Assembly: GCF_020731285.1 (NCBI RefSeq)
Contig: NZ_JAJFOW010000009.1
Span: forward strand, 62,001-126,000
Length of the DNA stretch: 64,000 bases
Origin: Cohnella baijiui
GTDB taxonomy: Bacteria > Bacillota > Bacilli > Paenibacillales > Paenibacillaceae
Direction of reading: 5' to 3'
Positions 36,019 through 44,250 of this stretch are shown piece after piece; the stretch's first letter is position 1; each line of letters starts with the position of its first letter. The notes below the pieces were generated by a model. The model worked only from the letters and a program-made list of their open reading frames with translations. It did not search any database and was not told where the DNA came from. The position numbers were made by a program, and so were the translations under genes.

Positions 36019-36039
36019 GTAAATCGAGGAGGGTTCGTA

Positions 36040-36621
36040 TTGAAAAGCGACGACATCAAAGCGGCCGCGCTCAAATATTTCGCCGTTCACGGGTACGAGG
36101 GGGCGTCCCTGTCCCAAATCGCGGATGAAGTCGGGATGAAGAAGCAATCGCTTTACGCGCATTTCAAAGGAAAAGACGATCTGTTCATGCAAGTTTTGCG
36201 GGACGCGAAAGAGACGGAAATGTCTTTTACCCTTCCGTATTTCAATCGCGCGGGTACGCAAAATCCCGAGGACATCCTGCACGCGTTTTTGCGCCAGACC
36301 GTCGAGCTTTTTCAAAAAGACGAACAGCTGAAGTTTTGGCTGCGCGTTTCCTTTTTTCCGCCGGCCCACTTGGCCGAAGCGGTCGGCAAGGAATTCGCCG
36401 ATACCGAGGAGAAGGTTCGGACGGTTCTCCAATCCGCATTTCAACGTTGGTCCGAGGCCGGCGCCATTGCCGACCTCCCGGCAGACACGCCTGCGCTCGC
36501 CTTCATGGGCATCATCGACTCCTTGATGCTGAGTCTCGTGTACGACGACGACGAAAAAAAGCTGATGGATAAGCTGGAAGCGTTGTGGACCGTTTTTTGG
36601 AGAGGCATTTCGCGCCGGTAA
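36040..36621 (+). CDS. TetR-family transcriptional regulator
   Basis: A 193-residue repressor. The helix-turn-helix is IKAAALKYFAVHGYEGASL then IADEVGMKKQSLYAHFKGKDDLF. The C-terminal domain resembles the TetR_C group found with multidrug exporters. The TTG at 36040 follows GGAGGG. It lies 45 bp before an MFS transporter gene, and the palindrome in its promoter should place both genes under its own control. Confidence 0.9.
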   Translation: MKSDDIKAAALKYFAVHGYEGASLSQIADEVGMKKQSLYAHFKGKDDLFMQVLRDAKETEMSFTLPYFNRAGTQNPEDILHAFLRQTVELFQKDEQLKFWLRVSFFPPAHLAEAVGKEFADTEEKVRTVLQSAFQRWSEAGAIADLPADTPALAFMGIIDSLMLSLVYDDDEKKLMDKLEALWTVFWRGISRR

Positions 36622-36628
36622 TTTTGGA

Positions 36629-36664
36629 ATTTGAACGAGGGAATTCATTTGAACGAGGGAATGA
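36629..36664 (+). repeat. 18-bp tandem duplication of a ribosome-binding site
   Basis: ATTTGAACGAGGGAATTC and ATTTGAACGAGGGAATGA lie side by side. Each carries GAGGG; only the second is at working distance from the MFS start at 36667. Confidence 0.75.
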
Positions 36665-36666
36665 TA

Positions 36667-37866
36667 ATGAATAAAACGATAAAAGAACAAAAAGCGGTCC
36701 TTCTTCTGTTGCTCAGCAACATCTTTATCGCCTTTCTCGGCATCGGGCTCGTCATTCCCGTCATGCCGTCCTTCATGGACATCATGCACTTGTCGGGAAA
36801 AACGATGGGCTATCTGGTCGCGGTATTCGCGATGGCGCAGCTGCTGATGTCTCCGCTCGCCGGACGGTGGGTCGATCGTTACGGCCGCAAAAACATGATC
36901 GTCGTCGGCCTGATCCTGTTCGGGGTGTCGGAATGGATCTTCGGAGCGGGCACGCACGTCGCCGTGCTTTATTTCGCGAGAGTTCTCGGCGGTTTCAGCG
37001 CCGCCTTTATTATGCCCGCCGTCACAGCCTATCTGGCGGACATCACGTCCGTTGAGGAGCGGCCCAAGGCGATGGGCTACATGTCCGCCGCCATCAGCAC
37101 CGGCTTTATTATCGGCCCCGGCATCGGCGGCTTTCTCGCGGAATACGGCGTCCGCACCCCCTTCTACTTTGCGGCGGGGGCGGCTTTCATCGCCTGCATT
37201 TCGTCCTTGTTGGTTCTAAAGGAACCGCTGACCAAGGCGCAGCTCGCGGAAATGGCCGCGCAGGCGGACGAATCGACCTTTATCCGCGATCTGGCCAAGT
37301 CGCTGCAGCCGCTCTACTTGATCGCCTTTGTGATCGTATTCGTGCTCGCCTTCGGCCTGTCCGCCTACGAAACCATCTTCAGCTTGTTCAGCGCCCACAA
37401 ATTCGGGTTCACGCCCAAGGATATAGCCGTCATCATTACCATCAGCTCCATCTTCGGCGTGATCGTCCAAATCTTTTTGTTCGGGAAGATGGTGGACCGG
37501 CTCGGGGAGAAAAAGCTGATCCAGATCTGCTTGATCGTAGGCGCGGTATTGGCGGTGGCCGCCGTCTTCATCGCCGGCTTCTGGGCCGTGCTCGCGTTGA
37601 CGTGCTTCATCTTCCTCGCCTTCGACCTGCTGCGCCCGGCGCTGACGACGTTCTTGTCCCGCTCCGCCGGCCAAGAACAAGGCTTCGTGGCCGGGATGAA
37701 CTCCACCTACACGAGCTTGGGCAACATCATCGGACCGGCGATCGGCGGCGTGTTGTTCGACATCGACATCAACTATCCGTACCTGTTCGCCGCCGTCATC
37801 ATGGCCATCGGCCTCGGCATCACCTTCGCGTGGAAAGAACGGCGTTGGGGGGAGATGTCGGGCTAG
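36667..37866 (+). CDS. MFS drug efflux transporter, DHA1 type
   Basis: A 399-residue protein with 12 membrane segments. LAGRWVDRYGRKNMIVVG is motif A, ITSVEERPKAMGYMSAAIS and GPGIGGFLAEYG match motif C of the antiporter group, and DRLGEKKLI marks the second half. It resembles NorA/BmrA-type and TetA-type exporters. Two earlier in-frame starts (36631, 36661) exist; 36667 has the best spacing to GAGGG. Repression by the upstream TetR is likely. Confidence 0.9.
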   Translation: MNKTIKEQKAVLLLLLSNIFIAFLGIGLVIPVMPSFMDIMHLSGKTMGYLVAVFAMAQLLMSPLAGRWVDRYGRKNMIVVGLILFGVSEWIFGAGTHVAVLYFARVLGGFSAAFIMPAVTAYLADITSVEERPKAMGYMSAAISTGFIIGPGIGGFLAEYGVRTPFYFAAGAAFIACISSLLVLKEPLTKAQLAEMAAQADESTFIRDLAKSLQPLYLIAFVIVFVLAFGLSAYETIFSLFSAHKFGFTPKDIAVIITISSIFGVIVQIFLFGKMVDRLGEKKLIQICLIVGAVLAVAAVFIAGFWAVLALTCFIFLAFDLLRPALTTFLSRSAGQEQGFVAGMNSTYTSLGNIIGPAIGGVLFDIDINYPYLFAAVIMAIGLGITFAWKERRWGEMSG

Positions 37867-37903
37867 CGCGCCCCGGCCGAGCGAAGCGAAGGCACGCGAT
37901 CCA

Positions 37904-37939
37904 AAGAGCCGTCCTCCCTGCATCGGGAAGACGGCTCTT
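37904..37939 (+). terminator. Hairpin after the MFS gene
   Basis: AAGAGCCGTC and GACGGCTCTT pair around CTCCCTGCATCGGGAA. The T run is weak, so termination is likely but not certain. Confidence 0.5.
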
Positions 37940-38013
37940 GTCATGCGGCGACGAATCGCTTCGTAGAATGAAGCATAAGGCTCATACCTAAGCGGGCACC
38001 CGGAGGGAGCGCC

Positions 38014-38379
38014 ATGAAAATTACGTCCGGCGGATTCGAAGTCGTCTACCACGGCAGAGTGTTCGCCTATGGAATGAATCCGATCGAGATCGTCTTGTCG
38101 GAGGAGCACGAGCCCCTGAAGTTCGTATTCTGTCTCGAGCGGGAGCCGGAGCGGGACGACTTCATGACGGACATCCGTCTTGTTCGCTACAACGAGGTGC
38201 GGATCGCCTGCGTCAATTTTCCCCGGGGCAAGCCGACCGGCAACCACGACCTGATCCACCTCGGCGTGCTGGACAACCGCAAGCTCTCGCTGCGCTACGA
38301 AGTGACGATCAACATGGACGCCACCTCGTGGTCGCTGACGTTTACGTTTTATGCGGGCGAGGGGGTCGCGGGATCATGA
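38014..38379 (+). CDS. Unknown beta-rich soluble protein
   Basis: A 121-residue protein without signal peptide or membrane segment. Alternating hydrophobic stretches (FEVVYHGRVFAYG; EIVLSEEHEPLKFVFCLE; LSLRYEVTINMD; SWSLTFTFYA) suggest a beta-sandwich. GGAGGGAG precedes the ATG. Its stop overlaps the start of the next gene (ATGA), so the two proteins are made together and probably act together. I do not recognise the family. Confidence 0.75.
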   Translation: MKITSGGFEVVYHGRVFAYGMNPIEIVLSEEHEPLKFVFCLEREPERDDFMTDIRLVRYNEVRIACVNFPRGKPTGNHDLIHLGVLDNRKLSLRYEVTINMDATSWSLTFTFYAGEGVAGS

Positions 38380-38690
38380 ACAAGCTCGAGATCCAGGATC
38401 CAAAGGTCGCCAGCAAAATTATCGCCGCGAACGCCGAGAACGAAAAGCGCAAGGCGGAGCTTGGCTTTCTCGGCAAGTTTTTCGGTTCGGGGGACAATGT
38501 CCGCCTGTATATCGTCGGCACGATCGCGCTCGGGGTGCTGCTCATCGCGCTCGTCTACACCCTGACGCCCGAGCGATTCCGCTCGTCCGACTTCGGGCTG
38601 AAGGAGCTGTGGACGCTCGTAGTGCTTCCCGTCGAGTCGACGATTATCGGCTATCTGATCGGATCCAAGTCCAAGGACGGCGGCGGGTGA
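38376..38690 (+). CDS. Unknown small membrane protein
   Basis: A 104-residue protein. An N-terminal helix rich in Glu, Lys and Ala (about residues 10-28) is followed by two hydrophobic segments (about 43-62 and 78-96), with a short charged tail. It is translationally coupled to the beta-rich protein before it. The layout of a soluble beta-domain protein plus a two-pass membrane protein could be an anchor and cargo; this is inference and the family is not recognised. Confidence 0.75.
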   Translation: MNKLEIQDPKVASKIIAANAENEKRKAELGFLGKFFGSGDNVRLYIVGTIALGVLLIALVYTLTPERFRSSDFGLKELWTLVVLPVESTIIGYLIGSKSKDGGG

Positions 38691-38703
38691 GAACTTTTAG
38701 TCT

Positions 38704-38863
38704 TCATTCCGATAATGCTTTAACTTGTACTAATATTCGTGGCAATTCTTGTTTTACAACGCCCCAGACGATTTTAATATCTACGCCCAAATAGTCATGA
38801 ATTAAAACATCCCGTAAGCCTGCATTCGACGATATGGGTCAGATACACTTGATCGTCCCTCAT
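38704..38863 (-). pseudogene. hepT: HepT-like toxin with internal deletion
   Basis: The ATG overlaps the mntA stop (ATGA), as in intact MntA/HepT operons. It reads MRDDQVYLTHIVEC and soon stops in frame. The adjoining frame reads GLRDVLIHDYLGVDIKIVWG and continues to LVQVKALSE-stop, which is the C-terminal part of HepT with its RX4-HxY motif. A normal HepT is about 110-115 residues; about 60 residues between the two parts are missing and the junction shifts frame. The toxin is therefore dead unless recoded. Confidence 0.75.
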
Positions 38864-39150
38864 AGCTGTATAGCCTCGTGAAGAATTTGATCTTTAAGCT
38901 TCCAGTGGACGGCGTTTTCGGTTACCACATCAACGGATCTATTCAATAATGCCTCGAGGTCATGCTTAAGCCGAATCAAATCAAAAAGAGTCCTATGGTC
39001 TTCAAATTCAACCAAGAAATCGATGTCGCTATGCTCATGATCTTCTTCTTTGGCGACGGATCCAAATACGCTTATTTTCTTGACGCCGTTTATTTGGGCA
39101 ATTCGGAGAATCGTATCCTGCTTGGATTCAACTAGCGATTTCAAAGACAT
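38860..39150 (-). CDS. mntA: MntA-like nucleotidyltransferase antitoxin
   Basis: A 96-residue minimal nucleotidyltransferase. ISVFGSVAKEEDHEHSDIDF carries the GSx10DxD active site. MntA proteins neutralise HepT by adding AMP groups to its tyrosine. The partner gene overlaps its stop codon but is broken by an internal deletion, so this antitoxin now has no toxin here. The AT-rich codons differ from the GC-rich neighbours and suggest transfer. GGAGG precedes the ATG. Confidence 0.85.
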   Translation of the reverse strand: MSLKSLVESKQDTILRIAQINGVKKISVFGSVAKEEDHEHSDIDFLVEFEDHRTLFDLIRLKHDLEALLNRSVDVVTENAVHWKLKDQILHEAIQL

Positions 39151-39192
39151 GGACCTTCACCTCCACTAACAGTATAGCACTGATCATGAAGA

Positions 39193-39582
39193 TTAAGCAT
39201 GGGGACCGGCTCCGATCTCCTTCTCAAAAATCAAGATGACCTCCGCCGGCCGGTGCTTGGCACGCAGTTGCTCCTGGATGGACTTGGCGAGCCGGCCGTC
39301 GGGGATGCGGACGCGTTCGAATTCCTTCCTCGCCAGACGTCTGGTCTCGTCGAGATTCACGGCGATGCCTTGAAGCTGCGCGGTCCCGGCTTCCCGCCGC
39401 GAAGGCGCGCCATAGCATACGCCGACCAACTCCCCCGCCAAGAACGCCCCGAGATACCAGTCGCGGCCGGCTTCCATTCGATTCGCAAAATCGGCCCTGC
39501 TCTCCCGATCCAAATACTCGCACTGGAAGGCATAGGCGCTTGCATCGTCTTCTTCGCGGACAGGCCTTATATCGACGTCCAC
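39193..39582 (-). CDS. GNAT-like acetyltransferase with internal deletion
   Basis: A 129-residue reading. The N-terminal part (DVDIRPVREEDDASAYAF; WYLGAFLAGELVGVCYG; LQGIAVN) is the first half of a GNAT fold. The acetyl-CoA signature Q/RxxGxG that should follow LQGIAVN is absent: the sequence goes straight from LDETRRLARK to EFERVRIPDG, a C-terminal segment seen in longer relatives. About 45-50 residues appear to be deleted in frame, so the protein is probably inactive. The GTG at 39582 follows GGAGG; GTG 39615 overlaps the upstream stop and lacks a site. Confidence 0.6.
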   Translation of the reverse strand: MDVDIRPVREEDDASAYAFQCEYLDRESRADFANRMEAGRDWYLGAFLAGELVGVCYGAPSRREAGTAQLQGIAVNLDETRRLARKEFERVRIPDGRLAKSIQEQLRAKHRPAEVILIFEKEIGAGPHA

Positions 39583-39611
39583 TTGGTCCTTCCTCCGTTC
39601 CCCAACGTCGG

Positions 39612-40046
39612 TCACTCGTTCGCGTTCGTATCCCTGATTTCCAAATCGTGCGGGTTGTACATGATGCCGAGCACATTGCCGAACGGGTCCGTGACGGAAG
39701 CGGTGACGAACCCTCCTCCGCGACGGGTAACCGGTTCGTATTCCTCGGCTCCCATCGCCTTCAACTTCCGGAAGGTGGCTTCGACATCATCCACATGCCA
39801 GTACATAAGGGCACCGCCCGGCCCGTCCATCGCACGCGCGGGAGCGAACCTGCGATCGATTAGGCCTAACTCGTGCTGATAGTCGCCAAGACGAAATTCG
39901 GCGTATGCCAGCCGCCCATCAGGTCCGGAACGTTCGAAATACGGCGAGATTCCGAGCAGCTCCGAGTACCAGGTCTTAGCCGCCTCCACATCCTCCGCCC
40001 AGTAGCTGATGGTTGCAAAGCCTCGCAACGTTTGATTCATGCCCAT
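39612..40046 (-). CDS. VOC-family protein
   Basis: A 144-residue glyoxalase-fold protein. ISYWAEDVEAAKTWYSELLG, a central GGALMYWHVDDVEATFRKL and a C-terminal TDPFGNVLGIMYNP are typical. The family covers antibiotic binding, lyases and dioxygenases. GGAGGAAAA lies before two possible ATGs (40046 and 40040). Its stop overlaps a GTG of the next ORF. Confidence 0.87.
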   Translation of the reverse strand: MGMNQTLRGFATISYWAEDVEAAKTWYSELLGISPYFERSGPDGRLAYAEFRLGDYQHELGLIDRRFAPARAMDGPGGALMYWHVDDVEATFRKLKAMGAEEYEPVTRRGGGFVTASVTDPFGNVLGIMYNPHDLEIRDTNANE

Positions 40047-40124
40047 TTTTCCTCCTCAGACGCTTCTGATTGATTTTCTTACCTTCATCCTAAACACCTC
40101 CTATTGACAACAGATTTCGGTTCG

Positions 40125-40532
40125 CTAAATCGCCTTGGTGAGCAAAATTTCCAACGGTTCGTTCTCCAACAGCAGGCAGCCCGCGTCCTTGTAGCCCAAT
40201 TTGCGGTAAAAATGCTGCGCCTCCTCGTTGGCCAAGGTGGAAGTCATCAGCAGCTTGTGGCCCTGCTTTTTCATTTTGCTCTCCCAAAAGAGTGCCGCGC
40301 GCTTGCCCGCTCCCTGCTTCCGGTACGCTTCGTCGATCCAGATCATGTTCATAAACGGCGTGTTGTCCCAGAAGTACCCGTACCTTAACCAGCCGATGTT
40401 CGTTCCATCTCCGTCCCGCAGCATATAGATTTCGTTCGCGCGGATTTTGGGCCGGATCAACGGTTCCAACAGATGCCTGTCGCGCTCCAAGAGGTAGGCG
40501 TAGTCCGATTCCCGCGCCGGTTCGATCTTCAT
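40125..40532 (-). CDS. GNAT-family acetyltransferase
   Basis: A 135-residue single-domain GNAT. WIDEAYRKQGAGKRAALFWE carries the acetyl-CoA site QGAGKR, and ASTLANEEAQHFYRKLGYKD-like motif B is present (STLANEEAQHFYRKLGY). The substrate is unknown. GGAAGGAGAGG precedes the ATG. Confidence 0.88.
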   Translation of the reverse strand: MKIEPARESDYAYLLERDRHLLEPLIRPKIRANEIYMLRDGDGTNIGWLRYGYFWDNTPFMNMIWIDEAYRKQGAGKRAALFWESKMKKQGHKLLMTSTLANEEAQHFYRKLGYKDAGCLLLENEPLEILLTKAI

Positions 40533-40665
40533 GGGCTTCCTCTCCTTCCGTCTTTACTTTTGAACCACGGCGACCCACTCCCCCCACCAATCTACCGGAT
40601 GGACCTTCGACCCTCCTTGCAAATGCCGCGCCGTTTCTGCTAGGGCGGGGGATTATTCCATCATC

Positions 40666-41913
40666 CTATCGCGCGGCCGCGTCCGCGTGCATCATCCGCT
40701 GCATATCATGCCCAGACGGGCTCTGGAAGACGCGAAGCCCGAACGCCGGCGCGATCGCCAGAATGTGGTCGAAGATGTCGGACTGCACGCCTTCGTAGAC
40801 GGCCCAAACGGTCACATTCGTAAAAGCGTAAATTTCGACGGGAAGCCCCATCTCTCCAGGCGCCAGCTGCCGGACCATGCGGGTCATGCCCTGGTGAATC
40901 ATCGGATGGTGCTCCAGATAGCGCTGGACATACGCGCGGAACACGCCGATGTTCGTCATGGCCCGCCCGTTGACTAGGGACGAACGGTCGACGGCCCGCT
41001 CCTCGTTGTGCCGGTCGATTTCCTCCTCCTTCTCGATGAGGTAATCGCGCACGTACTCGATTTTCTTGAACGCCCGAATCTGCTCCGGACTGCAAAAGCC
41101 GATGCTGCTCATATCGATGTAGATCGAGCGTTTGATCCGCCTTCCTCCGGCGTTTTGCATGCCTCTCCAGTTTTTGAACGAGTCCGAGATGAGCGCGTAG
41201 GTCGGCAGCGTCGTAATCGTCTTGTCCCAATTCTGCACCTTGACCGTATTCAGAGAGAGATCGATGACGTCCCCGTCCGCGCCGTACTTGGGCATCTCGA
41301 TCCAATCGCCGACGCGGACCATGTCGTTGGACGCCAATTGGATGCCCGCAACGAGACCGAGCAGCGAGTCTTTGAAAATCAACATCATCACGGCCGACAA
41401 TGCGCCAATCCCGCTGAGGAGAATGAGCGGACTTTCGCCGATCAACCTGGAGATGACCAAAATGCCGCCGATAAGGAATACGAAAATCTTCACGACCTGG
41501 ATGTAGCCTCTGATCGGCCGACTCTTGGAGATTTCGAACGTGGTATAGATGTCGTTCGCCGCGCTGAGCAGGGCATCCAGCACCCCCAGCGTCACGACGA
41601 TCAAATAAATGACGACGCCTTTTTCGATCCATAGCTGATAGGAGGGGAAGCTAAAGGAGAAATAATAGAGAATGAGCACAGGAACGATGTGGGAAAGCTT
41701 CTGGACCACCTTTCGTTCCAATATGAATTGATTCCACCGGAATCGGTTGCTCCGTATGTAGCGGGTGACGATCTTCAGCACGACCTTCTTGGTTGCAAAA
41801 TTGCCCAGGATGCTCAGCGCGACGATGCCGACAATGAGGATGGCGCTTGCCGTAAAGCTGGCCGCGTCCGCCTTCATTCCCAGATCGGCGAGCAGGTCTT
41901 TCAGGTAATCCAT
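40666..41913 (-). CDS. MscS-family mechanosensitive ion channel
   Basis: A 415-residue membrane protein. Four or five hydrophobic segments occupy the first 190 residues, and the pore-lining helix is in LSGIGALSAVMMLIFKDSLLGLVAG (residues about 160-185). VRVGDWIEMPKYGADGDVIDLSLNTVKVQNWD is the MscS beta domain. It opens on hypo-osmotic shock to release solutes. The longer cytoplasmic C-terminus resembles the YbdG-type group. The ATG at 41913 follows GGGAGG; the frame upstream is open but unsupported. Confidence 0.9.
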   Translation of the reverse strand: MDYLKDLLADLGMKADAASFTASAILIVGIVALSILGNFATKKVVLKIVTRYIRSNRFRWNQFILERKVVQKLSHIVPVLILYYFSFSFPSYQLWIEKGVVIYLIVVTLGVLDALLSAANDIYTTFEISKSRPIRGYIQVVKIFVFLIGGILVISRLIGESPLILLSGIGALSAVMMLIFKDSLLGLVAGIQLASNDMVRVGDWIEMPKYGADGDVIDLSLNTVKVQNWDKTITTLPTYALISDSFKNWRGMQNAGGRRIKRSIYIDMSSIGFCSPEQIRAFKKIEYVRDYLIEKEEEIDRHNEERAVDRSSLVNGRAMTNIGVFRAYVQRYLEHHPMIHQGMTRMVRQLAPGEMGLPVEIYAFTNVTVWAVYEGVQSDIFDHILAIAPAFGLRVFQSPSGHDMQRMMHADAAAR

Positions 41914-42041
41914 GTCTTCCTCCCTCAAAAAGAAAATGCTCGCCTTGGCACCCACCGTCGGTGCGCAAGGGAGCTTTTAGGTCGATGTTATCGGAAAGAA
42001 TCGTCCTCCGTCAACCCTGTTCTGTGCGCGGCTCTAGCTGC

Positions 42042-42047
42042 TATAAT
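42042..42047 (+). promoter_or_regulatory. Candidate -10 box of the two-component operon
   Basis: A perfect TATAAT lies 36 bp before the regulator start. No good -35 is visible at 16-18 bp, so the element may depend on an activator. Confidence 0.4.
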
Positions 42048-42082
42048 ATGTCAGAGCAACTTCGAAGGAGCGCAGCGCAGCC

Positions 42083-42763
42083 ATGACGAAAATATTGATT
42101 GCCGACGACGATCCCCATATTCGCGAGCTCATGAGTCTGTTTCTGCGGAATGAAGGCTTTGAAGTGGTCGAAGCGGAGGATGGCGCGGGAGCGCTCGAGC
42201 TCATCGAGGCGTCCGGCATCCAACTCGTCATTCTCGATATTATGATGCCTACGATGGACGGCTGGGAGCTATGCAGAGAGATTCGTAAGCGGGATGCCGA
42301 TCTCCCGCTGCTCATGGTGACGGCCAAAGGCGAAGCGGCTCACCGGGTCAGAGGCTTCCAGCTCGGCAGCGACGATTACTTGACCAAGCCGTTCCACCCG
42401 ATGGAGCTGGTGATGCGCGTCAAATCGCTGCTGAAGCGGTATCGGATCGCCTTCTCTCAGGTCATTCAATTGGGCGGAATCGTGCTGGACGGCCGCAGCA
42501 ACCAGGTGATCCGCGACGGCGTGGAGTCGGCCATTCCCCTGAAGGAGTTCGAGCTGCTGTTCAAGCTCGCCAGCCATCCCGGGCAAATCTTCACCCGGGA
42601 AGCCCTCATCGTCCAGATTTGGGGGATGGATTACGAGGGCGACGACCGGACGGTCGACGTGCATATCAAACGGCTGCGGCAGCGTTTTGCGGGAGATACC
42701 CGTCATTTTCACATCGAGACGGCCCGGAGCCTCGGCTATCGGCTTGTGGTGCAGGCGCCATGA
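42083..42763 (+). CDS. OmpR-family response regulator
   Basis: A 226-residue regulator. The receiver domain has LIADDDPHIRELM, phospho-acceptor aspartate in LVILDIMMPTMDG and the lysine in YLTKPF. The winged-helix domain has FELLFKLASHPGQIFTREALI and DDRTVDVHIKRLRQRF. It overlaps the kinase start (ATGA), forming a coupled two-component pair. Confidence 0.93.
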   Translation: MTKILIADDDPHIRELMSLFLRNEGFEVVEAEDGAGALELIEASGIQLVILDIMMPTMDGWELCREIRKRDADLPLLMVTAKGEAAHRVRGFQLGSDDYLTKPFHPMELVMRVKSLLKRYRIAFSQVIQLGGIVLDGRSNQVIRDGVESAIPLKEFELLFKLASHPGQIFTREALIVQIWGMDYEGDDRTVDVHIKRLRQRFAGDTRHFHIETARSLGYRLVVQAP

Positions 42764-44145
42764 AGACCTTGTACGTACGAATCGTGCTGACCTTTCTAGC
42801 GATCATCGTTTTCAGTCTGCTGTCGTCCGTTCTTATCGGATTTGCGCTTTTCCAGTCCAAGCTGAACCACCTCGGACAAGCGGAAATGACCGCCGCCGGC
42901 GAACAGGTGACCCATCTCTACGAGCGGACACGGCCGCAGGATGTCGACGGCTTCCTGACCGACGTTTCCCGCCTGATCTCCTATCCGCTGGTTTTGTTCG
43001 GCGAGTCTGACCCGCCTAAGACGTTCGGTCCGGTGAAAGCGGAGCGCATCGGCGCCATTGCCCCGGAAGCGGTTCGGCAGGTGCTGCGCGGACAGCCCTA
43101 CCGTTCGGCTATCCAAGGCATCGACGAACTGGCGGTTGGCCTTCCGCTGGAGGTTCAGGGCCGCACCTACGCCTTGTTTCTATTGACCTCCTCCAAAAAC
43201 GAGAGCACGATCCTTCAATTCATATCGACGTTGCTGGTGCTGGTGCTGGCTGCCGGGAGCTTGTGCATTCTGGTGGCCGCGAGATACTTGGTGAAGCCTT
43301 TGCGCACCTTGACGACGGCGACCCGGGCGTTGGCCAAGGGCCGCTTCGACGTCGAACTCAAGCTGAAGCGGAAAGACGAGTTGGGGGAGCTCGCCCGCAG
43401 CTTCAACGAGATGGCCCGCGATCTCAAGCAGCTGGAGGGGATGCGGCAGGACTTCGTCTCCAACGTCTCGCACGAGATCCAGTCGCCGCTAACGTCCATC
43501 TCCGGCTTCGCCGAGGCGTTGAAGTCCCCGGAGCTGGTGACGGAGGAGAACCGGACCCGTTACCTGGATATCATTGTGGCGGAAAGCGAACGGCTGTCCC
43601 GGCTTAGCGACAACCTGCTGAGATTGGCTTCCCTGGAATCGGAGCACCACCCCTTCGAGGCGCGGACATTCCATTTGGACGAAAGCATTCGCCAGGTCGC
43701 GGTCGCGACGGAACCGCTATGGGCGGCCAAGCGGCTGACCCTCGATCTGAAGCTGCCTCCCGCGCTCAAAATCACGGCGGACCCCGACCAGCTTAATCAG
43801 CTCTGGACGAATCTGCTCGGCAACAGCATCAAGTTCACTCCGCCCGGCGGCCGGATCACGATGGAGCTGGTTGTGCAAGGCGACACCTACATGATCACCG
43901 TCGCGGACACGGGCGTCGGGATTTCCCCCGAGGATCTCGGCCGCGTCTTCGATCGCTTCTACAAGGCCGACCGCTCCCGCCGCGGCGGAAGCGGGAGCGG
44001 TCTTGGACTGTCCATCGTCCGGCAGATCGTTCATCTGCACCAGGGCCGGATCGAAGCCGCCAGTCTTGTCGGGCAGGGCACCACCGTCACGGTGACGCTC
44101 CCGCGGAACGCCGCGCCTCTTCGTCCGCCGAATGAGGAGATATAG
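42760..44145 (+). CDS. Sensor histidine kinase
   Basis: A 461-residue membrane kinase. A membrane segment at about residues 8-30, an extracellular sensor, a second segment at about 150-172, then HAMP. The HisKA motif FVSNVSHEIQSPLTSISGFA carries the histidine, and the ATPase has ITVADTGVGISPEDLGRVFD and GSGLGLSIVRQIV. Partner of the OmpR-type regulator. About 105 bp later an S41 protease gene follows on the same strand and may be part of its response. Confidence 0.92.
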   Translation: MKTLYVRIVLTFLAIIVFSLLSSVLIGFALFQSKLNHLGQAEMTAAGEQVTHLYERTRPQDVDGFLTDVSRLISYPLVLFGESDPPKTFGPVKAERIGAIAPEAVRQVLRGQPYRSAIQGIDELAVGLPLEVQGRTYALFLLTSSKNESTILQFISTLLVLVLAAGSLCILVAARYLVKPLRTLTTATRALAKGRFDVELKLKRKDELGELARSFNEMARDLKQLEGMRQDFVSNVSHEIQSPLTSISGFAEALKSPELVTEENRTRYLDIIVAESERLSRLSDNLLRLASLESEHHPFEARTFHLDESIRQVAVATEPLWAAKRLTLDLKLPPALKITADPDQLNQLWTNLLGNSIKFTPPGGRITMELVVQGDTYMITVADTGVGISPEDLGRVFDRFYKADRSRRGGSGSGLGLSIVRQIVHLHQGRIEAASLVGQGTTVTVTLPRNAAPLRPPNEEI

Positions 44146-44250
44146 CCTTTCCCGCTGCGGATTCGCGGCAACCGTTCACGCTCCGTTCATATTTCCTTCC
44201 TATGCTTCCTGTGCAACGCGACTTTTGCGAACAAGCGGGAGGCTGGAAAG

